Assembly: GCA_002401855.1 (NCBI GenBank)
Contig: NVUH01000002.1
Coordinates: 62,001-126,000 of the forward strand
Length of the DNA: 64,000 nt
Direction: 5' to 3'
From: Hyphomicrobiales bacterium
Lineage (GTDB): Bacteria > Pseudomonadota > Alphaproteobacteria > Rhizobiales > OSC116
Both the position numbers and the translations under genes were made by a program. Every line of letters starts with the position of its first letter. Position 1 is the first letter of the stretch. The notes beneath the pieces are model-generated. The model was not told the DNA's origin. It ran no database searches and was given only the letters and a program-made list of their open reading frames with translations. Below, one piece after another: positions 18,673 to 29,515 of the stretch.

Positions 18673-18850
18673 CAAATGAACGCTGCGCCATCTTGTTGAC
18701 CCAATCTGTAGGTAGCTTGACGCAGTCGGAAGCATTTTGGAAACATTATAATCTATTGGTAGTTTGCACTGGTAATTTCGAGCTTAAGCTGATAATTATG
18801 ACTAAATAAAACTAAGAACATAACCCCATTTTCATAGCGAGACAGATATA

Positions 18851-20578
18851 ATGAGCAAAATTAAATTCGATAAGTCAAAACTGCCATCTCGCCATGTGAC
18901 TGAAGGACCAGAGCGCGCGCCTCATCGGTCATATCTTTACGCTATGGGCTTAACTGAAGAAGAAATACATCAACCGCTTATTGGTGTTTGTTCATGTTGG
19001 AATGAAGCCGCCCCTTGTAACATCGCTTTGATGCGCCAAGCCCAAGCGGTTAAAGTTGGCGTGAAAGCTGCGGGTGGCACACCACGTGAATTTTGTACCA
19101 TCACGGTGACTGATGGCATTGCCATGGGGCATCAAGGCATGAAAAGCTCACTGGTTTCGCGCGAGATTATTGCTGATAGTGTTGAAGTGACCATTCGTGG
19201 CCATTCTTATGATGCTTTGGTGGGCATTGCGGGTTGCGATAAATCGTTACCAGGCATGATGATGTCTATGTTGCGTTTGAACGTTCCAAGCGTATTTATG
19301 TATGGTGGTTCTATTTTACCGGGCCGTTATAAAGGCCAAGATGTAACGGTTGTTGACGTATTTGAGGGCGTCGGCAGGTATAGCGCAGGAACCATGACCG
19401 AAGAAGAGCTTACGGCGCTTGAAATTGTAGCTTGTCCTGGTGCGGGCGCTTGTGGTGGTCAATTTACGGCCAACACTATGGCTTGTGTATCTGAAGCGAT
19501 AGGCCTTGCTTTACCTTATTCAGCGGGTTCTCCTGCCGAATATGAAAGCCGTGATAGTTATGCTGTGCAAAGTGGCAAAGCCATCATGAATCTGATTGAA
19601 AAAAACATTCGCCCACGTGACATTTGCACCGAAAAAGCTTTTGAGAACGCTGCGGTTATTATTGCGGCTACGGGTGGCTCGACCAATGGTGGTTTGCATT
19701 TACCCGCTATGGCGCACGAAGCAGGTATAGAATTTGATTTGATGCGTGTGGCTGAAATTTTTAAGAAAACCCCTTATATTGCCGATCTGAAACCTGGCGG
19801 TAAATATGTTGCCAAAGATCTTTATGAATCTGGTGGTGTGCCGGTATTGCTGAAAGAATTGCTACGTGGTGGCTATTTACACGGCGATTGCATGACAGTA
19901 ACGGGCAAAACATTGGGCGATAATATTGAAGATGCCGAAGTGGCAGCGCCTGATAATCGTGTAGTTTATCCTGTTTCTAACCCAATTACCAAAACTGGTG
20001 GTGTTGTAGGGCTTAAAGGTAATCTCGCGCCAGATGGTGCGATTGTTAAAGTGGCAGGCATGAAAAACCTAGAATTTACAGGCCCAGCCAGATGTTTTGA
20101 TTGTGAAGAAGATGCATTTGCCGCGGTTGAAAAACGTGAATATAAAGATGGTGATGTGTTGATTATTCGGTATGAAGGCCCTAAAGGTGGCCCCGGCATG
20201 CGCGAAATGCTTTCTACCACGGCAGCGCTTTATGGCCAAGGTGCGGGTGACAATGTGGCGTTGATTACTGATGGCCGCTTTTCTGGCGGTACACGCGGGT
20301 TCTGCGTGGGGCATGTTGGTCCTGAAGCTGCTATTGGTGGTATGATTGGCCTGCTTGTGGACGGTGACATTATCACCATTGATGCCAATAAAGGCACTAT
20401 AGATGTTGCCATAAGCGATGAAGAATTAGCCAAACGTAAAGCTGCTTGGAAGCCTAGAAATAATGGCTATAATTCAGGTGCATTATATAAATATGAACAA
20501 TTGGTTGGCCCTGCATCTAAAGGGGCGTTAACCCACCCGGGTGGCGCGGCCGAAGAAACGTGTTATGCAGATATTTGA
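18851..20578 (+). CDS. ilvD: Dihydroxy-acid dehydratase
   Basis: A 575-residue Fe-S dehydratase that makes the 2-keto acid precursors of valine and isoleucine. Cluster cysteines are visible at about residues 56 (NEAAPCN), 129 (AGCDKSLPG) and 201 ([15 protein letters not shown]), with Lys131 after the Asp as the expected carbamylated metal-binding lysine. The C-terminal domain carries [10 protein letters not shown] and [11 protein letters not shown]. Length fits the shorter IlvD type rather than the 616-residue E. coli type. No other ilv biosynthesis gene is adjacent. Its last 14 bases overlap the start of the Sel1 gene, so the two may be translationally coupled. Confidence 0.95.
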   Translation: MSKIKFDKSKLPSRHVTEGPERAPHRSYLYAMGLTEEEIHQPLIGVCSCWNEAAPCNIALMRQAQAVKVGVKAAGGTPREFCTITVTDGIAMGHQGMKSSLVSREIIADSVEVTIRGHSYDALVGIAGCDKSLPGMMMSMLRLNVPSVFMYGGSILPGRYKGQDVTVVDVFEGVGRYSAGTMTEEELTALEIVACPGAGACGGQFTANTMACVSEAIGLALPYSAGSPAEYESRDSYAVQSGKAIMNLIEKNIRPRDICTEKAFENAAVIIAATGGSTNGGLHLPAMAHEAGIEFDLMRVAEIFKKTPYIADLKPGGKYVAKDLYESGGVPVLLKELLRGGYLHGDCMTVTGKTLGDNIEDAEVAAPDNRVVYPVSNPITKTGGVVGLKGNLAPDGAIVKVAGMKNLEFTGPARCFDCEEDAFAAVEKREYKDGDVLIIRYEGPKGGPGMREMLSTTAALYGQGAGDNVALITDGRFSGGTRGFCVGHVGPEAAIGGMIGLLVDGDIITIDANKGTIDVAISDEELAKRKAAWKPRNNGYNSGALYKYEQLVGPASKGALTHPGGAAEETCYADI

Positions 20579-21479
20579 TAGAAAATCTGTAAGCTGTTTT
20601 GTAGCTGGCATCATGTTTATTTTGATGCCGGCCTCTGGTTTTGCTTTTGATAAAACCCGCACGATTTCTCAAGATGAATTGAGTAACGGCTATGGCACTA
20701 TCAATAAGAAATACGATAAAAGAAGACCCGCAAGACCACCCAGAAAACGATTGCCTCCGCTAGAGCAATCATTTGAAAAAGGTAGTTTTGCTTATTCGAT
20801 GGGTGTTGATGCCGCTCAATCTGACGATTTAGTGAGCGCCATTAGACATTGGAAATTATCATCTGCCGATGGTAATTTTTATGCCGATTGGCAATTGGCA
20901 CGTTATTATTTAGGGGCATTTGGTGGCCCAAAAAATGACAAAGATGCCATCTATTATCTGCAATTGGTTGTTGTGCAATATGATTTAAGCAGTGAATCCC
21001 GAGTGCGGCGGCAAATATCTGCGGATGCTATGGTTGAGTTGGCAATTTTTTTCACAAGTGGTAGCGAAGCTGCGGCCTTTAAACCTAGCATTGCAGTTGC
21101 TTTAAAGTTGTTAAAACTGGCTTCATCATCAGTCGGCCATGCTAAAGCTAATTTCCTATTGGGGGAATTGTATTTTACTGATGAACATATCATGCCACAA
21201 AAAAAACGTGCTGTTAGATATTATACATTAGCCGCGCGTAAAAACTATTTTGCTGCGCAGATAAAATTAGGTCAAATATACTATCTGCAAGGTCGAGATT
21301 TTAGAACCAAAATTCAAGGCCTTGCATGGCTTTTGGTTGCGGGTAAAAATAAACCACCTGAATTACAAAAATTTGCCAATGCTATTATAGCACAATCAAA
21401 TGGCAAAGAACTCAATGAAAAACAACGGCAAGCTGCAAATAATATTGCCGAACGTATCTATTTAAAGTGGAATTTTTAA
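20565..21479 (+). CDS. Periplasmic Sel1-repeat protein, ExoR-like
   Basis: About 304 residues from the ATG at 20565, which lies inside the end of ilvD. The signal peptide ends near PASGFAF. Sel1/TPR-like helical repeats follow: [20 protein letters not shown] (about 98-117), [10 protein letters not shown] with [19 protein letters not shown], and [11 protein letters not shown]. The order of repeats, the mature start AFD, and phrases such as [11 protein letters not shown] recall rhizobial ExoR, the periplasmic inhibitor of the ExoS kinase, though a basic Arg/Lys/Pro-rich segment ([14 protein letters not shown]) is inserted before the repeats. The ExoR link is my inference from remembered sequence. 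No exoS/chvI genes are in the window. Confidence 0.7.
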   Translation: MQIFDRKSVSCFVAGIMFILMPASGFAFDKTRTISQDELSNGYGTINKKYDKRRPARPPRKRLPPLEQSFEKGSFAYSMGVDAAQSDDLVSAIRHWKLSSADGNFYADWQLARYYLGAFGGPKNDKDAIYYLQLVVVQYDLSSESRVRRQISADAMVELAIFFTSGSEAAAFKPSIAVALKLLKLASSSVGHAKANFLLGELYFTDEHIMPQKKRAVRYYTLAARKNYFAAQIKLGQIYYLQGRDFRTKIQGLAWLLVAGKNKPPELQKFANAIIAQSNGKELNEKQRQAANNIAERIYLKWNF

Positions 21480-21534
21480 GCGCATTGAAATTCTCAAATT
21501 TACTCCCATATAGAATTCAACTAACGGAGAAATT

Positions 21535-21765
21535 ATGAGCTTAGGCAAAAAACGAAAGCCGATATTCCCTATTCCGAAAACCCGATTAATGCGGCTGTTT
21601 GTTGGTGCATTGCTTATTGTTGGCGGTATACTCAGCTTTCTGCCGATTTTAGGATTTTGGATGTTACCATTGGGACTGGTGTATCTTGCTGTTGATTATA
21701 AAAGATTTCGCCGTTATAAGCGTATTTTAGAATCTTGGTTCATTAAATTATATCGACGGTTTTAA
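21535..21765 (+). CDS. Small membrane protein of unknown function
   Basis: A 76-residue protein with a basic N-terminus (GKKRKP), two closely spaced hydrophobic segments (about 24-40 and 42-56) and a basic, aromatic C-terminus (YKRFRRYKRILESWF). The Gly/Leu/Pro-rich pattern LIVGGILSFLPILGFWMLPLG resembles the small PGPGW-type putative transmembrane proteins. The RBS ACGGAGAAA lies just before the ATG and supports it as a real gene. Its last 18 bases overlap the end of the convergent mscS gene. Confidence 0.7.
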   Translation: MSLGKKRKPIFPIPKTRLMRLFVGALLIVGGILSFLPILGFWMLPLGLVYLAVDYKRFRRYKRILESWFIKLYRRF

Positions 21766-23061
21766 AAATGAATTGTCAATTTTTGGTATTTCTTTAATGT
21801 GAATATCAGTTTGCGGGAAAGGAATTTCAATGGCATTCTTTTTAAATAATTTCCAAACATTCAATAAATAGTCACTGGTGATATTGGCCAAACCATTGGC
21901 AGGGTCATCAACCCAAAAACGTGCTTCTATATTCACACTGCTATCGCCAAATGATACCAATCGCGCGACAGGGGCAGGGTGGCTCAATATTCGATTAACC
22001 CCGACAGTGGCTTCAACAATCAATTTCATTGCCAACTCGACATCAGTATCGTAAGCCACCCCAATCTCAATTTTTCGCCGAACTCTAGAGTTGGAAAAAT
22101 CCCAATTGATCACCTCTTGTGTGATGAAACGTTCATTTGGAATTAAATATTCATGACCATCCCGTGTTTCGACGGTTGTATAACGGGCACCTAGTGTTTT
22201 GACTTTGCCGAATGTGCCGCCCACTTCAATCACATTGCCAGGTTGTAATGATTGATCGACCAATAAAATAATGCCACTGACAAAATTGGATACAATCTTT
22301 TGTAACCCAAAACCAAGCCCGACACCCAAAGCGCCTGAGAAGAAGGTGAAAACACTTAAGTCCAGACCAATGATATTAAGGGTGAGAATGAGTGACAAGA
22401 ATATCAAAGTCACTTTAATCAGTTGTGATAATAAGGTTTGTACAGATGGGGTTAGATGTTGGCTATCGGATAATTTCTGCTTTAGGAAGTTAGAAATAAT
22501 CAGAGCAGACCAAAACAGAACCACCCCAAGTAGAAAACCTGTAATGATGGAATATAAGGTGATGCGAGCATCACCAACAGTAAACCCAACATCGCTAAGT
22601 ATCGTAATCGTTGGTTTAAGCAAGTTAGCGGCGTTTAATGCGGCAATTGACCAAGCGATAAATGCCACGATGCGCCGCCAAAATATATTGGTCGGTACAA
22701 GGCTTACAAAAACTCGAATGACAATCCACGCATTTAACAGACTGGCTGTGATGCGCAACAAATCATGCTGATAACCAAACTGCAGAAAAACGATATTCAT
22801 CAGCCATTGTAGTCCTACCCAAATAATCGGCAGTAATATAATGTTTAAAATCTCAATAGTCCTGCGCCGTTTTTTACCTTTATTAGCAACGGAAGAAAGC
22901 GCATCATTAATATACGGGCGGAATAATCTATTGGCCAAAAGTGCCACTAAAAAGGTAATGAATATAGCACTAATTTGAATGAAAATATTCAAATTAAAGA
23001 GATGCAAATTCACCCAATTCAAAAGCTGGTTAGTGATTTCTGATGCATCAAATTCAAACAT
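21748..23061 (-). CDS. MscS-family mechanosensitive ion channel
   Basis: A 437-residue inner-membrane protein with about five hydrophobic segments in the first 280 residues, then the MscS pore helix region GALGVGLGFGLQKIVSNFVSG (TM3) and the beta domain LLVDQSLQPGNVIEV, VKTLGARYTTVETRDG and IPNERFITQEVINWDFSN. The C-terminal alpha/beta domain follows. It releases solutes under hypo-osmotic shock. It carries extra N-terminal membrane helices compared with E. coli MscS (286 residues), like the YbdG/YnaI-type variants. It lies downstream of uvrA on the same strand with a 14-base gap and could be read through from it. Confidence 0.9.
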   Translation of the reverse strand: MFEFDASEITNQLLNWVNLHLFNLNIFIQISAIFITFLVALLANRLFRPYINDALSSVANKGKKRRRTIEILNIILLPIIWVGLQWLMNIVFLQFGYQHDLLRITASLLNAWIVIRVFVSLVPTNIFWRRIVAFIAWSIAALNAANLLKPTITILSDVGFTVGDARITLYSIITGFLLGVVLFWSALIISNFLKQKLSDSQHLTPSVQTLLSQLIKVTLIFLSLILTLNIIGLDLSVFTFFSGALGVGLGFGLQKIVSNFVSGIILLVDQSLQPGNVIEVGGTFGKVKTLGARYTTVETRDGHEYLIPNERFITQEVINWDFSNSRVRRKIEIGVAYDTDVELAMKLIVEATVGVNRILSHPAPVARLVSFGDSSVNIEARFWVDDPANGLANITSDYLLNVWKLFKKNAIEIPFPQTDIHIKEIPKIDNSFLKPSI

Positions 23062-23075
23062 AATATGCCCTTAAT

Positions 23076-25955
23076 CTATTTCTCAAGCAGCGGCTTCAAA
23101 TATTTACCTGTATAGCTTTTCTCAACTTTTACAATGTCCTCTGGTCGCCCTATGGCAACAATTTCTCCGCCACCGTCACCACCTTCGGGGCCAAAATCAA
23201 TAATCCAGTCTGCGGTTTTTATCACTTCTAGATTGTGCTCAATTACCACAATACTATTGCCTTGATCGACCAGTTCATGCAGCACTTCCAATAGTTTTGC
23301 TATGTCATGAAAATGCAAGCCAGTTGTTGGTTCATCTAGGATGTAGAGCGTTTTGCCGGTCGCGCGTTTGGATAACTCTTTGGCCAACTTAACCCGTTGG
23401 GCTTCGCCACCCGATAAGGTGGTGGCTTGTTGTCCGACTTTAATATAGCCTAAGCCAACACGGTTAAGTGTCACCATTTTATCGCGAATATTAGGTACCG
23501 CTTGGAAGAAATTGCAGGCTTTTTCGACAGTCATATCTAAAATATCAGCGATTGAATGATCTTTATATAGAATCTCTAGCGTCTCGCGGTTATAGCGTTT
23601 GCCATCGCACACATCACAAGTCACATAAACATCGGGTAAAAAGTGCATTTCAATTTTTATGAGACCATCGCCTTGGCAATTTTCGCAGCGTCCACCCTTC
23701 ACATTAAATGAGAAACGGCCAGGTTTATAGCCACGGGCTTTGGACTCTGGCAGGCCTGCGAACCAATCTCTGATAGGGCCGAATGCACCTGTATAGGTGG
23801 CTGGGTTGGACCTTGGTGTGCGGCCAATGGGTGATTGGTTTATGTCGATAATCTTATCTAGTTGATCAATGCCCTCAATGGCTTTATGCGGGGCTGTGGT
23901 TTTACGGCCTCGATTCAAGGTTTTAGAAACCGTTTTATAAAGAGTTTCAATTAAGAATGTTGATTTACCGCTGCCCGACACGCCAGTGATGCAGGTGAAA
24001 TTTTGCAGAGGAATGGACGCGGTTACATTTTTTAAATTGTTACCTGTTGCACCCACTACTTTTATTTGTTTGCTTTTAATAATTTTACGGCGTTTGGTTG
24101 GCATTCTAACTTGTAAACGACCTGTCAGATATTGTGCAGTTAAGCTATCGGATTTTAAAATATCTTCTGGGGTGCCTTGTGCGACAATCTCGCCACCGTG
24201 AATGCCTGCACCAGGGCCAATATCAACCACATGATCAGCCGACATAATAGCATCCTCATCATGTTCTACCACAATCACTGTGTTGCCCAAATCTCGCAAG
24301 TGGACCAAGGTTTCTAGCAGGCGTGCATTATCGCGTTGATGTAAGCCTATTGACGGTTCATCAAGCACATATAACACACCTGTTAGGCCTGAACCAATTT
24401 GGCTGGCCAGCCGAATGCGTTGTGACTCGCCGCCCGATAAAGTGCCAGAATTTCTAGATAAAGACAGATAATCCAAGCCGACATTGTTCAGGAAATGCAA
24501 ACGATCGCGTATTTCTTTTAATATGCGTAGACCAATTTTTAATTGTGTGGGAGTTAATTTATCTTCAATTTCATTAAACCAGGTGAGGGCATCTTTAATG
24601 GATTTGGAGGCAATGTCGGTGATGTGCAAATGATCGATCTTCACGGCCAAAGATTCAGGCTTTAAGCGATTGCCTTCACATTTTTTACAGGGCTTTAGTG
24701 TTTGGTATTTTTCGATCTCGTCACGCGACCAACTGGAATCAGTTTCGCGCCAGCGCCGTTCCAAATTAGGAATGACACCTTCAAAGGTTTTCTTGCGCTC
24801 ATAATATCGGTCATCATCTTTAAATACAAAATTTATTTCGGTTTTTCCGGTGCCATATAGAATAGCATCTTGGGCTTTTTGGGGTAATTTTCCAAAAGCT
24901 GTTTTCATCGAAAATTTATAATGACGGGCGATGTTCTCTAGTGTTTGTACATAATAGAATGACTTGGTTTTGCCCCAAGCGACAATGGCGCCATTGGCCA
25001 ATGATAACTTGTCATTAGGTACCACTAATTTTGGGTCAATAATATGCTCGGTGCCTAGACCATCGCATGAAGGGCAGGCGCCGAATGGATTGTTAAATGA
25101 AAACAGGCGCGGCTCGATCTCTTCAATGGTAAAACCAGATACGGGGCAGGCGAATTTAGATGAAAAAACAATGCGTTTGGCCTCGGCCTCATCATCCTGT
25201 TTATTGGCATATTCTAGTACCACTAAGCCTTCGGTTAGTGACAAGGCTGTTTCGAAACTATCTGCCAAGCGTGTGGCAATGCCTTCTCTAATCACAATAC
25301 GGTCAACCACCACGTCAACATCATGTTTGAGCTTTTTATTCAGCTCTGGTAGCTCATCAATTTCGTAGAATACGCCATCGATTTTAAGCCGTGTGAAACC
25401 TTTTTTCTGCAATTCGGCAAACTTGTCTTTAAACTCGCCTTTACGGCCACGTACAATTGGTGCCAATAGGAATAAACGAGTTTTCCCAGGTATTTCGAGT
25501 GTTTTATCAACCATTTGGCTGACCGATTGGCTGGTAATTGGCAAGCCAGTGGTGGGAGAATAAGGGATGCCGATGCGCGCAAATAGCAGGCGCATATAAT
25601 CGTAAATTTCGGTCACCGTGCCAACGGTTGAGCGGGGGTTTTTACTCGTGGTCTTTTGCTCAATTGAAATGGCAGGAGACAGGCCGTCTATTTGTTCCAC
25701 ATCAGGCTTTTGCATCATTTGCAAGAACTGTCGGGCATAGGCAGATAGGCTTTCGACATAGCGCCGCTGCCCTTCGGCATATATTGTATCAAAGGCTAAT
25801 GATGATTTACCAGAACCTGATAAGCCAGTGAAGACAATCAATTTATCCCGCGGTAAATTAATGCTCACATTTTTTAAATTATGCTCTTTAGCGCCTTTAA
25901 CACAGATAAAATGGCGGATATCTAATGGTTGATTATCAACTGGGGTGTTTTTCAT
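23076..25955 (-). CDS. uvrA: Excinuclease ABC subunit A
   Basis: A 959-residue protein. Two ABC ATPase modules: Walker [14 protein letters not shown] (about residue 44) and [10 protein letters not shown] (about 650), two LSGGE signatures ([22 protein letters not shown]), and Walker [12 protein letters not shown]. Zinc modules at FACPVSGF...CPSCDGLG and CENCQGDG...[10 protein letters not shown]. It recognises bulky DNA damage and loads UvrB in nucleotide excision repair. It is divergent from ssb and shares an SOS box between them, a layout common in alphaproteobacteria. Co-induction by DNA damage is therefore expected. Confidence 0.97.
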   Translation of the reverse strand: MKNTPVDNQPLDIRHFICVKGAKEHNLKNVSINLPRDKLIVFTGLSGSGKSSLAFDTIYAEGQRRYVESLSAYARQFLQMMQKPDVEQIDGLSPAISIEQKTTSKNPRSTVGTVTEIYDYMRLLFARIGIPYSPTTGLPITSQSVSQMVDKTLEIPGKTRLFLLAPIVRGRKGEFKDKFAELQKKGFTRLKIDGVFYEIDELPELNKKLKHDVDVVVDRIVIREGIATRLADSFETALSLTEGLVVLEYANKQDDEAEAKRIVFSSKFACPVSGFTIEEIEPRLFSFNNPFGACPSCDGLGTEHIIDPKLVVPNDKLSLANGAIVAWGKTKSFYYVQTLENIARHYKFSMKTAFGKLPQKAQDAILYGTGKTEINFVFKDDDRYYERKKTFEGVIPNLERRWRETDSSWSRDEIEKYQTLKPCKKCEGNRLKPESLAVKIDHLHITDIASKSIKDALTWFNEIEDKLTPTQLKIGLRILKEIRDRLHFLNNVGLDYLSLSRNSGTLSGGESQRIRLASQIGSGLTGVLYVLDEPSIGLHQRDNARLLETLVHLRDLGNTVIVVEHDEDAIMSADHVVDIGPGAGIHGGEIVAQGTPEDILKSDSLTAQYLTGRLQVRMPTKRRKIIKSKQIKVVGATGNNLKNVTASIPLQNFTCITGVSGSGKSTFLIETLYKTVSKTLNRGRKTTAPHKAIEGIDQLDKIIDINQSPIGRTPRSNPATYTGAFGPIRDWFAGLPESKARGYKPGRFSFNVKGGRCENCQGDGLIKIEMHFLPDVYVTCDVCDGKRYNRETLEILYKDHSIADILDMTVEKACNFFQAVPNIRDKMVTLNRVGLGYIKVGQQATTLSGGEAQRVKLAKELSKRATGKTLYILDEPTTGLHFHDIAKLLEVLHELVDQGNSIVVIEHNLEVIKTADWIIDFGPEGGDGGGEIVAIGRPEDIVKVEKSYTGKYLKPLLEK

Positions 25956-25983
25956 TTAAATCTCTTGATACTTAATACGGCGC

Positions 25984-26010
25984 TTGACAATTTGGTTGCG
26001 AATCTATAAT
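25984..26010 (+). promoter_or_regulatory. Likely ssb promoter
   Basis: TTGACA at 25984-25989 and TATAAT at 26005-26010, spaced 15 bases (a slightly shifted -10, TAATTT, gives 17). Both hexamers are consensus. Transcription would start near 26017, with the SOS box directly over and after the start point, where LexA would block RNA polymerase. Confidence 0.6.
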
Positions 26011-26019
26011 TTACAATAA

Positions 26020-26034
26020 GAACATTTTAGGAAC
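26020..26034. promoter_or_regulatory. SOS box (LexA operator) between uvrA and ssb
   Basis: GAAC-ATTTTAG-GAAC, the direct-repeat operator GAAC-N7-GAAC (GTTC-N7-GTTC on the other strand) known for LexA of alphaproteobacteria. It lies about 65 bases upstream of the uvrA start and about 158 bases upstream of ssb, so one site can control both. Confidence 0.88.
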
Positions 26035-26192
26035 ATGCAAGCTGTAATATACAAAATATTTTTGAAATTGTATATTCATTATTGGTGAATTTGTAAATTT
26101 TATGATTGTACTTTTTGTGCTTTTGCCCTAATAAATAGAACATAGTTAATAAAATTGGATTTCGCGAAATCTAAAAAATTGAGGTAAGCGCA

Positions 26193-26678
26193 ATGGCGGG
26201 AAGTGTAAACAAAGTAATATTGGTCGGCAATCTTGGTGCAGACCCCGAAATTAGGCACACGCAAGATGGACGCCCCATCGCTAATTTGCGTATTGCGACA
26301 TCTGAAAGCTGGAAAGACCGTGCAACGGGCGAGCGCCGCGAAAAAACTGAGTGGCATAGAGTGGTGATTTTTAACGAGGGCCTGTGCCGTATTGCCGAGC
26401 AATATTTGCGTAAAGGCTCTACTGTATATATTGAGGGGCAATTGCAGACCCGAAAATGGCAAGATCAACAAGGCCAAGATAAATACACCACTGAGATTGT
26501 GTTGCAAGGTTTTAACTCTACTCTCACTATGTTGGGTGGCAGAAATGACAATCAATCATCTGGTGGTAATGGTGGCGGTCAGCAACAAGTGACTGACCCA
26601 TATGCTCAATCACAATCTGGCGGGTATAACGCACCGCAAGGGGCTGCCCCAGATTTAGATGACGACATTCCATTTTGA
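26193..26678 (+). CDS. ssb: Single-stranded DNA-binding protein
   Basis: A 161-residue protein. The N-terminal OB-fold starts [18 protein letters not shown], with [11 protein letters not shown] and [15 protein letters not shown], then a Gly/Gln-rich linker (about 117-148) and the acidic C-terminal tip DLDDDIPF that recruits repair and replication partners. RBS GAGG at 26181-26184. It coats ssDNA during replication, recombination and repair. It is divergent from uvrA under a shared SOS box and is followed by a strong terminator. Confidence 0.97.
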   Translation: MAGSVNKVILVGNLGADPEIRHTQDGRPIANLRIATSESWKDRATGERREKTEWHRVVIFNEGLCRIAEQYLRKGSTVYIEGQLQTRKWQDQQGQDKYTTEIVLQGFNSTLTMLGGRNDNQSSGGNGGGQQQVTDPYAQSQSGGYNAPQGAAPDLDDDIPF

Positions 26679-26700
26679 TCACTTAAATGGATAATTATTT

Positions 26701-26728
26701 AGCACCCCATTATGGGGTGCTTTTTTTT
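26701..26728 (+). terminator. Intrinsic terminator after ssb
   Basis: A 9-bp stem AGCACCCCA / TGGGGTGCT with a 3-base loop, then a run of seven or more T to 26728. It is 22 bases after the ssb stop. Confidence 0.92.
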
Positions 26729-26817
26729 GCCTGACCCAAATTTGAGCTTTAGTTTACAGCTAAGTGAAAAACTGTTAGGCTTTTTTAACGGCAACCTTAT
26801 GACATAGTGAGAAGATT

Positions 26818-27387
26818 ATGTTTTTCCTTAAGTTTCTATTTATTTTATTATTAATCGCATTCTTTATAATGTTGGCATATGCAATTTATACCAAGGTAAC
26901 CCACCCGGAAAAAACCTTTATAGATTGCATTCCCTTTATGGATGACTTTCAACAAAACAGTGAGAAAGACCTAAATGCAGAGGCAGATGAATCCGCCGTT
27001 CAAGCTGAAACTGTGAAAGTTATTGCAACTGAAACCAAGGTTTCAGAAAAACCAAGTGCAGATGCCGTTAAAACAAAGCCTGCGAAAGTCAAAACTAATA
27101 AGGCGAAGAAAAAATCAACGAAGCCTAAAGTTAACAAACCTAAAGCCAAGCCTACCAAGTCCAAAGCTAAAAAAATCAAAGGCGACAATATTAAAAAAAT
27201 TAATGGCATTGGCCCAGTTTTTGAGAAAAAACTCAATTCAATTGGCGTTGACAAATTTGAACATATTGCGGCTTGGTCAGATGCAGATGCGATTCGCATT
27301 GACGAACAACTTGAATTATCTGGACGCCCGCAACGTGAAGACTGGATTGCCAAAGCCAAAATATTCGCAGCAGAAAAAAATGCCTAA
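26818..27387 (+). CDS. Membrane-anchored helix-hairpin-helix protein
   Basis: A 189-residue protein in three parts: one N-terminal transmembrane helix (about 2-24), a long Lys/Ala/Pro-rich linker (about 45-122, many KAK and KPK units), and a C-terminal helix-hairpin-helix domain (DNIKKINGIGPVFEKKLNSIG, about 125-145, then a WSDADAIRIDEQLEL helix). The same C-terminal domain occurs fused to NADH dehydrogenase subunit E and to small membrane proteins in rhizobia. HhH domains often bind DNA or act as protein contacts; a membrane anchor with a basic linker could hold DNA or RNA at the membrane, which is inference. It ends 3 bases from the stop of the convergent slt gene. Confidence 0.75.
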   Translation: MFFLKFLFILLLIAFFIMLAYAIYTKVTHPEKTFIDCIPFMDDFQQNSEKDLNAEADESAVQAETVKVIATETKVSEKPSADAVKTKPAKVKTNKAKKKSTKPKVNKPKAKPTKSKAKKIKGDNIKKINGIGPVFEKKLNSIGVDKFEHIAAWSDADAIRIDEQLELSGRPQREDWIAKAKIFAAEKNA

Positions 27388-27390
27388 TGC

Positions 27391-29391
27391 TTATTTTTCA
27401 CCCGTAATTAACGCACCAATTATATTGGTTCTTGCTTGATTGTTGTTGAAACGAGATTTAAAAACTTGCATGTTTTTAATGACCTTTTTTACGTAATTGC
27501 GAGTTTCGGATTTTGGTATCGCTTCGATCCAATTGACAAAGGCAACTTCACCAATGCGCGGGTCGCCATTGGCTTTGAGCCAACGCTTCACCCAAGTGCC
27601 GCCAGCGTTATATGCTGCAGTTCCCATGACATATGATCCGCCAAAATTATTTATTAAATCATATAGATAGCTATTTCCCAAGCCTAAATTGAGTTCGGGT
27701 TTGCTGTGCAACCATGATAATTTATAAGGGGTTCTGTATTTTTTTGCCAAATATTCACCTGTCGCAGGCATGATTTGCATAAAACCTCGCGCTCCAGAAC
27801 CGGAAATAGCATATTGATCGAATAGACTTTCTTGCCTGATTAAACCATATGACAATGCCTTATCGACTTGCCCCGTATAAATAATAAATTGCGGGAATTT
27901 TACATTTGGGTAGGCAAAGGATTGTAAATTCCAACCTTTTATCATGGCTTTACGCGCGGTATCCATGGCGTAGTGGCTGTTGTTTTGTGATTGGGCGAAT
28001 TCGACCAAACTAACCATTTGGGTGGCGTTTTTTATCGGCGCGCGTAGTTTGTAATAATGGTATTTTAACTGCTTTTTTTGCCCAAGATAATTGTAAATTT
28101 GAATGAAATCAGCATGGATATTCTGTTTTATTATTGCTAAATATTGGTTATCTGCGCGGGGCGGGGCGGGGATGCGAATGAAGTTTTTCCCGATCCGTTC
28201 GCCTGCTAATTGACCATAAAATGTATATTTATACTTTGTCGCCTTTACCAGATAGCTTTGGTAGCTCGCCATGTCACCTAGTTTTCGAGCAGTTTGTGCC
28301 TGCCAATAATAGATCCGACTACGGTCTTCTGGGGAAAATGAGTTTTTTTGCGTCTTATCGAAATGTGTTTTGGCTAATTTATAATTGCCAAAATGTACAT
28401 AAGCCACCCAACCCGCTTTAAATTCGGCATCTGTATAACGCACGCTTTTGATTGATTGTTGATGACCCGCGAGCAATTTATATGCCCGTTGCTTTATGCT
28501 TTTACTATGTCTTCGATCAAGCAGCATATGGATGATGAAAAATTTCTCTGTCCAATATAAATGCTGTCGGGTGACCGTTTGCTCTTTGCCGGCCATAGAT
28601 TCTAAAACTTTTAATCCATTTAGTTCATCACGCATTTGGCGGTAATATTTGAGCAAACTATATTTCAGGCCCATGTCTTTTTTTAGCGATGCTGCCACTT
28701 GGTTATATTTTTCCAATGCACCTTCTTGCTTTTTTTCGAGCGCTTCACGCGCTTCATAAAACTTGGTATAAGTGTTGCCTGCATAGCCAGCATTTCGAAT
28801 GGCGGCGGATGTCATATTGGCGTTCATGAAAAAATCAGCCCGTAGCTTATGATCCCAAGGGTCTAAATATTGCCCCATTTTGGTTAGTACAGATGACTCA
28901 GTTTTTGAATTCAAAACATAACCACGCCAGACTGATCTTAGTATTTTTAAACCTTGAACAGTTTTATCTGTTAAAAACAATTGTTCTGCTACAAATAGTT
29001 TACCTGCACCTGTTTTCGCGGGGTAGCTGTTTAGCCATTTTTCGCCTGATTTACGATCATATTGACCTCTAAAAATGCGATTTTCCATGATGGATTTAAT
29101 GCTCGTGAGGTTTTTCCAATTGGGGTATTTTGCGATAAAATCTATAATTTCACTAGGATGTGTCACATAACCCTTGCTGCGATATAGGGCATGTAACCCC
29201 ACTTGTTTGGCAGCTTTATTATGCATTTCGCCAATTAAATATTTGGCATGGTCGTATTTTTCTTGCCTAATTGTATCCAAAACTTGTTTGGTTAGCTTAA
29301 GATCTGTTTGGCTGATGTTGGCTTGTACAAGATGGCTAGAAGACAAAAGCACCAAGGATAGAACGAATTTCAGATAATGTCTAAGACGCAT
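27391..29391 (-). CDS. Soluble lytic murein transglycosylase (Slt family)
   Basis: A 666-residue exported protein. Signal peptide to about residue 24 (SSHLVQANIS), then a long helical superhelix of TPR-like U domain (about 25-490), then the SLT catalytic domain: LSYGLIRQESLFDQYAISGSG with the catalytic Glu, GARGFMQIMPATG, and VMGTAAYNAGGTWVKRWL. It cuts the MurNAc-GlcNAc bond to anhydro-muropeptides during peptidoglycan turnover. Architecture and length match E. coli Slt70 (645 residues). It lies downstream of era on the same strand with a 124-base gap, so it probably has its own promoter. Confidence 0.92.
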   Translation of the reverse strand: MRLRHYLKFVLSLVLLSSSHLVQANISQTDLKLTKQVLDTIRQEKYDHAKYLIGEMHNKAAKQVGLHALYRSKGYVTHPSEIIDFIAKYPNWKNLTSIKSIMENRIFRGQYDRKSGEKWLNSYPAKTGAGKLFVAEQLFLTDKTVQGLKILRSVWRGYVLNSKTESSVLTKMGQYLDPWDHKLRADFFMNANMTSAAIRNAGYAGNTYTKFYEAREALEKKQEGALEKYNQVAASLKKDMGLKYSLLKYYRQMRDELNGLKVLESMAGKEQTVTRQHLYWTEKFFIIHMLLDRRHSKSIKQRAYKLLAGHQQSIKSVRYTDAEFKAGWVAYVHFGNYKLAKTHFDKTQKNSFSPEDRSRIYYWQAQTARKLGDMASYQSYLVKATKYKYTFYGQLAGERIGKNFIRIPAPPRADNQYLAIIKQNIHADFIQIYNYLGQKKQLKYHYYKLRAPIKNATQMVSLVEFAQSQNNSHYAMDTARKAMIKGWNLQSFAYPNVKFPQFIIYTGQVDKALSYGLIRQESLFDQYAISGSGARGFMQIMPATGEYLAKKYRTPYKLSWLHSKPELNLGLGNSYLYDLINNFGGSYVMGTAAYNAGGTWVKRWLKANGDPRIGEVAFVNWIEAIPKSETRNYVKKVIKNMQVFKSRFNNNQARTNIIGALITGEK

Positions 29392-29515
29392 TGATAAGTT
29401 ATTTCCATTAAATTAAAACGATTTTATCGTGATGAAAGGGTTTTTTACGGATATAAATTAACAAAAAATACTAAAATTTAGATTAACTAAATTCGTTTTA
29501 TAGTTAGTGATGATG

